Shown piece after piece: positions 58,273 through 64,000 of a DNA stretch of 64,000 nt. The notes under the pieces are model-generated. The model was given only the letters and a program-made list of their open reading frames with translations, had not been told where the DNA came from and did not search any database. Numbering within the stretch: the stretch's first letter is position 1; each line of letters opens with the position of its first letter. The stretch is from Pyrus communis (taxonomy: Eukaryota; Streptophyta; Magnoliopsida; Rosales; Rosaceae). Made by a program: the position numbers and the translations under genes. The stretch covers positions 16,229,807 to 16,293,806 of the forward strand of contig NC_084815.1 in assembly GCF_963583255.1 (NCBI RefSeq). Reading direction: 5' to 3'.

Positions 58273-61266
58273 TCAGTCTCTTTCAGGTGACTCTTCCTCC
58301 ATCTCCGAGGGCAAATCCAACGATACCTGACCATTGTACTGTTGCACCACCAAGACGGACGCTGATGTAGAGAAATCTGGTGAAATTAACAAACTCCCAA
58401 CTGGACCAAGTTCCGGGCACTCACTCCTCCTATTTAAAGCTAAGGCTACTTCACCATCAGGTGTTCGCCCCACCAGAAACAGATGGCACCGGCCTATCTC
58501 GCGAACCACAGAAATTGTCTGTGCCTCATTTCTGACTGCCTTCTCTTCGTATGTCACAGAGTCATCCTTAGCGATTTTCTGCTTGAACTCAGTAAGGAAT
58601 TCCTCATCTACTGATCCCACTTTGGTTCTAGCATTGCCATCAATATTAATTCTAGATATCTCCCCCGCAAGCTCGGGTTCCACTAGGAAGCGAATGACCA
58701 TTAAACTGATGCCGGGGTGCTCAGCCATACGAGCACCATAGGCAAGGGCTTCACGGTCATCACGACCCCCAAAGAAGAGAACTGTGATGAAATAAGAAAC
58801 GTTACTTGCAGCAATGTGGGTAGCTCCACCAAGACCACGATCGACCAGAATTCCAACTGAGCAAGGTGCATACTGAAGAACCCTCTGGTTAACAAAGCGA
58901 AAGTCATTTCGGGTAGTCTCTAGTGTACCATCTAGCCTCTGGTGCTTATGGAATGGAAGAATTATGATTGCAGCTCTTTTGCTCTCAGCAGTGGCACAAA
59001 TGTCCTCGTGCATATCAGATGTTGAAGATATTTCAGTCATTGGCCTGATGGACACCCGGCTCAGCTGTTGGTATGCCTCAAATGCCACAACCACGTTGTC
59101 AGAATTTGATTGCTGGCCCTTATTCCAGAAGGGTAACCCGTTTCTTCTTGCCCTGTGTACCATTAATATAGCTGATGACCTCTCAGAGAGCTCCTTGAGG
59201 TGCATTGCATAGACACAAAGGCCTTCGCGCTTGTTTGTGCCTCGTGAGGCCTCAAGCAGATTTATTATGGATGGAATGTTTCTTGCACTATGAAAACAGG
59301 CCAAGATCCTTAGTTGAGTTTTCGTATTTTTCCTTTCAATTGTCTTATGCTTGTAATCAGCCATTCTTCCCCTTTTCGTTGGCTTATAAACAGCAACGAC
59401 AAGAGGCGTGGTGATAAATGTGGTAAACAGAGCCATTAGAACCATAATGGCAAAAGTCTGGTCATTCAAGACCTGCGAAACATAAACAAATGATACAATT
59501 TAAACGGTTATTTGATATAAAACAGACAATGATAGAAGAATTAATATTTTACCTTTCTGTCTTTACCAATATTGAGGACAATGAGTTCCACCAAGCCTTT
59601 ACTGTTCATCAGGAACCCTAGAGCTAAAGCCTCGCGGACGGGCAATTTGCAGGAAAGAGATACCATAATCGTCCCAAAAATCTTCCCAAAACAGGCAGTA
59701 AATATGACCAAAACCAAAAGACCCCACGACTGAAGCCCCTGAATTGTAGCAACATTAGTCTTCAGTCCACTGGACACAAAATACAACGGTAGAAAAAGAC
59801 CAGACACGAGATCTTCTACTTTTTCCACAAGAGCACCTGCATATGGCCCCTCTTTCGGTACAAGAACTCCGACCACAAAAGCACCAAACATGGCATGAAT
59901 TCCAATTGTATCAGTAATAAAACCAGCAGCCAGAACAACAGTTAGTGTAGCGCATACGTAGATCTCGTCAACAGGTTCACCTTCTTGACATCGTTGAGAC
60001 ATCCATTTGAAGATTGGAGGAACAATGAGAATTGCACAAATAACGAACGCACACCCGGACAAGAAGACCCATAGTGGAACAAGGGGAGATTGGTTATTGC
60101 CAGATAGGGCAACAGCAAGAGCCAGTAGAATCCAGGCGGCCACATCATTAACTGCTGCAGCCGACATAGCCATTCTTCCAATGTCAGTAGTCAAGAGTTT
60201 CAACTCAGCCAGAATACGAGCCAAAACAGGGAAAGCAGTAATTGAAAGGGCCACACCCATGAACACAAGAAATGCAGTAGCATCCACCCCTTTGGCTATG
60301 GTTTCTCGGAGGACAAATGATGAACCTATTCCTAATGCAAATGGGAGGGTTATTCCTGCTACGGCAATGGCAAGGGCTTGCTTTCCAGTCTGACGAATGG
60401 ATTTAGGATCTATCTCTAGCCCTGCAAGGAACAGAAAGAATAGGAGACCGAGGTTTGCTAAGGTGTCCAACACAGTGATACTCTTTGGTGGAAATATTGC
60501 CTGGAGATAACTTTTGTTCCGCCCCAGAGCCGATGGCCCGAGTAGGATTCCTCCCTGTCAAACCAGAAAAGTCATTCAACCTCGGATGTATCACAATCAG
60601 CGTGGTGTTCTGTTTTAGGTTCAGTTAAATGCAAATACATCTATTAACCCTCAAACAACATACTCCTGTCTGGAAAAAAATCTTCGTTCCAATATGCCTA
60701 AACATCATGTCCACATTTTCAACAGCACAAAGAAGAAACAAATAAGAATATCTGTATCGATCCTAAACATATCTGCATATCCACGAAATCATTTAAATTG
60801 AAAACGAAACAAAATAAATATTTTTCAGAAACATTGTGCTACTTTTTGCTAGACTACAGTTCAACGCCCCCTAAATTTCAAAGTAAAGAATCTTAACGGC
60901 CAACAAACATCAAACACACACAAATTTAACATCGAAGGTCCAAAAGCTCTTCTCTTTGGAATTGGTCCCAGGATGTAAGACCTAGTGTATATACAGCAAT
61001 GTGATCATAGACAAAACTAACTACCCTTCGATTAAATTTCTGGACAAAAAAATAAATGAACTTACAACAATCTCCGCAATGACTCGTGGCTGTCTCAATG
61101 GCTTCAGAAGATAGGCAAGGCCCCGAGTGACTATAACTACAATACATATCTGCAAAATAACGAGAGGCAGTGCAAAATGTAAAGGACTGTCCCCCTGGAA
61201 CGCACCGTTTGATGTGGCCTTCATTGGAGGCGGACATGTATGCCCCACTGAAGCATTGGAAGCCAT
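58273..61266 (-). CDS. CHX18-like: CHX-type cation/H+ antiporter (CPA2 family), CHX18-like
   Basis: Coding exons on minus are 61266-61066 (67 codons), 60554-59553 (334 codons) and 59472-58273 (399 codons plus stop), with phase-0 GT..AG introns, giving 800 residues, the usual CHX length. Residues 1 to about 430 form the membrane domain of about 12 helices. [15 protein letters not shown] spans the first splice, LFLAGLEID is near 108-116, and [13 protein letters not shown] holds Asn203-Asp204, the ion-site pair of CPA2 antiporters. The second splice lies in [17 protein letters not shown]. The last 370 or so residues are the hydrophilic cytosolic region with two USP-like blocks. Plant CHX proteins move K+ or other monovalent cations against H+ at endomembranes or the plasma membrane. 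I chose the ATG at 61266 because the frame upstream lacks an ATG and crosses a likely acceptor. No disabling change was seen. Confidence 0.95.
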
Positions 61267-61307
61267 GAAAGTCAACGAACAAAAAACCGAAAATTCAAGT
61301 TCCTTAT

Positions 61308-61848
61308 CTGCCAAAAGAAACCCAAATCAGAATTCAAATTCCGGAATTACTAGCAAATATATGAGTTAGAAGCGAAGGACATCTCCACTACACTAATCCT
61401 TCAAATATACATACATCCAACACAAATATGTCCAACAAAAGAGCATTTACTTAATTGGACAACATATCATGCCCCAAAAGCCAAATTAAAACGGTTTATT
61501 TTTCTTTTGGGTCACTATTCCAAATCAAATAGTAAGGTTCAAGAGTGAAAGAAGAAAAGAAATAGTCCAATCCAATTGGAAATTTTGATCAAAATCCGCG
61601 GTTTGCAGAGAGGGTTGGGATAAAAGAGTCCCAATCCTGATCAAAGTCAATAAATTTAAATGGAATTTGGAAACCACAGTCAATAAATTAGCAAACAGCT
61701 TTCTAATCAATGACAGTAACCCATGTGAGATTTCAGGAAAAAGAATTCAACCTTACAACTTAATCACATACTTCACAAAAACCAATAAAAAATTTTGCAA
61801 AACAAAACATGTTTCGATTCCAGACCATAAGAGAGATGACAAATTTAC
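61308..61848 (-). other. Intron in the 5' leader of the antiporter gene
   Basis: A consensus donor (AAACAG|GTAAATTT, intron start 61848) and acceptor (TTTCTTTTGGCAG, intron end 61308) bracket it. The acceptor lies 41 bp upstream of the ATG, so the leader is split. This is predicted from splice motifs only. Confidence 0.55.
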
Positions 61849-61973
61849 CTGTTTATTGGGTCAGCAGGTTCAAATATGAATCCCCACCTCGGTTCGGTGG
61901 AAACAGTGCTTTTCAGGAATGGCTCTGAATTGTAAGTGTAGTCAGCGCCTGAACTTGGAGATTGTGCCACCAG

Positions 61974-62013
61974 CTTTTAAATAAGAATTGACTGAGAGAG
62001 GGAGAGAGAGAGG
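61974..62013 (-). promoter_or_regulatory. Core promoter of the antiporter gene
   Basis: Read on minus, a CT-rich stretch (62013-61991) is followed by a TATA-like TTATTTAAAAG (61985-61975). A first leader exon would then run to 61849. Confidence 0.45.
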
Positions 62014-62058
62014 TAATGACAGGTGGGATTAACAAGATCTGACTTTCCCCACCTCATT

Positions 62059-62217
62059 TTTTTTTTCTTTTTTCTTTTTTAATATAACGTATACTAAGGG
62101 GATGAGAGGAGTGAGCTAAGATAATGTGTTCAAATTTACTTTTGATGAGAATTGAACATAAGACCTTTCATATACAAGTGAAGACAAATATTATTATATC
62201 GTAGTACTAAGTGGCGA
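62059..62217 (-). mobile_element. tRNA-derived SINE (copy 1)
   Basis: Read on minus, it begins GTCGCCACTTAGTACTACGA (box A region), has a box B-like GTTCAATTCTC near 62150 and ends in an A-rich tail (62080-62059). It matches copy 2 at 62550-62726 along its length with substitutions. It lies just upstream of the antiporter promoter. Confidence 0.75.
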
Positions 62218-62368
62218 CTTTCTCCCTTTTTATAATAAAACATAATAAATTCAGAACTTCGTATATCATTTATTTATGATAGTTTGTCAATTTTATTTTA
62301 TTTTATTTTATTTTTTTGGTGTTTAAGTTCGAATTCACCACTAGAGCCACGGCCTGATCTATTTTTGA

Positions 62369-62502
62369 TAGGGGTGTGTGGACTTCTCACACACTATTTG
62401 CTAATTTATGTTCACTGATCTTCTTCAATTCATCCGATCCGACGGCCGAAAATTAAAAAAGTGTGTGAGAAGTAAAAAGGGATGTGTGGATATCACACCC
62501 CT
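62369..62502. mobile_element. Small inverted-repeat element (MITE-like)
   Basis: taggggtgtg at the left and cacacccc at the right are inverted, and a longer subterminal inverted match (cttctcacacac / gtgtgtgagaag) lies inside. Flanking ttttga on both sides may be the target duplication. Non-coding. Confidence 0.5.
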
Positions 62503-62549
62503 TTTGATATATATGAGACCTCAGATTTGATTTACAAATTTGGCGAGTT

Positions 62550-62726
62550 CGGTTTTTTTTTTTTTTTGAACAAACGACATTATTTACATTAATAGAAAGG
62601 GGATGAGGTTAGCCTTATAATAGGCTAACAATAATGTGGTTCAAATTCGCCTTTGACAAGAATAGAACCTAAAACCTCCCACTAATAAGTGAAAATGAAT
62701 GTCACTAGACCGTAGTACTAAGTGGC
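62550..62726 (-). mobile_element. tRNA-derived SINE (copy 2)
   Basis: Read on minus, it starts GCCACTTAGTACTACGGTC (box A region), has a box B-like GGTTCTATTCTTG near 62670, and ends in an A-tail (62567-62553). A 10-bp duplication flanks it: ttggcgagtt (62540-62549) and ttggcaagtt (62727-62736), one mismatch. Both SINEs point the same way. Confidence 0.85.
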
Positions 62727-62736
62727 TTGGCAAGTT

Positions 62737-63430
62737 TATTACAAAATTATTATGAGTAACTCATTGTAAGACCTAAACGAACTTTTAAGACCCTTAAAGT
62801 GAAATAGTGTAACCAATTATCAACTCTGTAATTAGTGATTTTTTTTTTTGAACAATGATATATTCACGCTAAAAAACTAGTTGTTAAATATTAATAAATA
62901 TAGAAGATTTTACCATTGAAAATGGTCTTTTTCTTCAAACAACAGAGTTCTAAATTCAACCCTTCATATCTCTTGTAGAATTTTGTTTGTAAAATAAAAA
63001 TTGGGACGGATTTGTGGTACCAGTTTATTTTGGTAGTGTCATCGACCCACTCATTTTTACTTCTTACATAATTCTCTCAATTTTCTACTGTCCGATCGAA
63101 TGAACTGAATATGATCAAACCAAAAATTAACAAGGGTGTATGGGTTGGGAAAATGGATGTGTAAATAACACTACACCTTTTTTATACAACTTTTGGCACA
63201 CATTTTTGTAGAGCCCACTTCGTATTGTATTTCAACGATCTAAACCGTCTATCTTTTAAGTCTTCTTTCAAAGATTATATCTACCATGTCTACCAAAAAT
63301 CACCCAAATCTGAAAACCATATTACTATTAGATTAAGGGTTTAGGGTGTTTTTGTAGAACCATACTTGTTAATTTTCTTCACTACAAATGAATGCCTTAA
63401 TAGTTTTGAACTTGTCTAATTTTTTTGTAA
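62737..63430. other. AT-rich sequence without a recognised gene
   Basis: No open frame with a domain, no clear terminal repeats. A cttacataattctctcaat block and nearby T-runs suggest old repeat debris. Confidence 0.4.
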
Positions 63431-63851
63431 GGCTTTTTAGCCAAAATAGTCCCCGAGATTTTCATAATACATAATTTTGGTCTCTGAGACTTAAAATCAA
63501 TAAAAGTGGGTCCTGAGATTGTCCACCATCCATTATTTTGGTTCTTCCATTAAAAAACTTCGTTAAGTGGTCCTTGAGCTTTTTAATGGAATGACCAAAA
63601 TGATAGATGGTGAACAATCTCAGGAACCAAAGTGATGTGTTATGCAAATTTCAGGGACCAAAATTATGTGTTATGCAAATCTCAAGACCAAAGTTATGTA
63701 TTATACGCTCAACTTAACGTAGTTTTTTAACAAAATGACCAAAATAATGGATGATGGACAATGTCAGGGACCACTTCTATTGATTTTTAAATCTCAGAGA
63801 CCAAAGTTATGTGTTATGCAAATCTCAGGAACCATTTTGACTAAAAAACTT
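63431..63851. mobile_element. Inverted-repeat element, possibly Mutator-like MITE
   Basis: The arms (about 63431-63570 and 63705-63851) are inverted copies containing a ctctgagac-ttaaaatcaataaaagtgg region and its complement. The centre repeats a ggaccaaa..tatgtgttatgcaaat motif. Flanks tttttgtaa (63422-63430) and tttttataa (63852-63860) look like a 9-bp duplication with one mismatch, which would fit Mutator-like elements. Non-coding. Confidence 0.6.
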
Positions 63852-64000
63852 TTTTTATAATGACAATCTATAAATAATATTCTAAAAGATAGATATATCA
63901 GATGTCAAAATATATTATAGACTAAGCTCCACAAAAACGTAAGTAAAAAAAAAAAAAAAAAAAAGATGTCACTAATCGCTCACAATAAAAAGAGTGCTAC

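Noticed and set aside
60007..60393. Plus-strand open frames opposite the antiporter gene (also 58334-58741, 58964-59212)
   Set aside because: They are shadows of the conserved minus-strand coding exons and have no family match.
61267..61307. Upstream N-terminal extension of the antiporter
   Set aside because: The frame continues upstream without an ATG and crosses a good 3' splice site at 61308, so the ATG at 61266 is the better start.

Overview
The window is plant nuclear DNA. Genes are spliced, there are dirigent and CHX-type cation/H+ antiporter genes, and the sequence is crowded with plant transposable elements, including Cassandra-type TRIMs whose LTRs carry 5S-rRNA-like sequence. The repeat families look like those of Rosaceae (apple/pear group), but that is inference; no species can be proved from the sequence alone. 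Only two genes look intact: a single-exon dirigent-like gene (40244-40801, minus) and an 800-residue CHX18-like antiporter (58273-61266, minus, three coding exons plus an intron in the 5' leader).

Region 1 (1-31.5 kb) is a retrotransposon nest. Two copies of one Tat-like Ty3/gypsy family lie on the minus strand. Copy A (1-7508) is internally deleted and runs off the left edge. Copy B (15741-28836) is full length, with two LTRs and a perfect 5-bp target duplication (attac). Both carry an extra gene on the opposite strand between integrase and the 3' LTR. It encodes a plant-mobile-domain (aminotransferase-like) protein and shows the same three putative introns in both copies. The two copies have complementary deletions: A lacks gag to RT, B lacks the integrase core. 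Copy B sits inside a decayed Ty1/copia element (about 14.2-31.5 kb), which also hosts a 1.1-kb hAT-type element. Next to copy A lies a 2.3-kb inverted-repeat element (7509-9783). Its loop is an apparently identical copy of the 503 bp just upstream of copy A's antisense gene.

Region 2 (31.5-45.4 kb) holds a 5'-truncated L1-type LINE with an 18-bp target duplication, two hAT-type elements of one family (the larger filled with a 345-bp tandem repeat), the dirigent gene, a decayed dirigent pseudogene, and an inverted repeat carrying receptor-kinase fragments.

Region 3 (45.4-56.5 kb) is a second retroelement nest. It contains an integrated unit (47063-52854, duplication cttat) that starts with a gypsy-type LTR and ends with a Cassandra LTR. 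It also has a three-LTR Cassandra array (duplication ttaaa), a Cassandra insertion with inverted ends (duplication taaca) and a complete Cassandra element (duplication gtgtg).

Region 4 (56.5-64 kb) has a small hAT-type element, the CHX gene, two tRNA-derived SINEs just upstream of it, and two small inverted-repeat elements. There are no operons, CRISPR arrays or recognisable tRNA genes. All boundaries and identities were read by eye.
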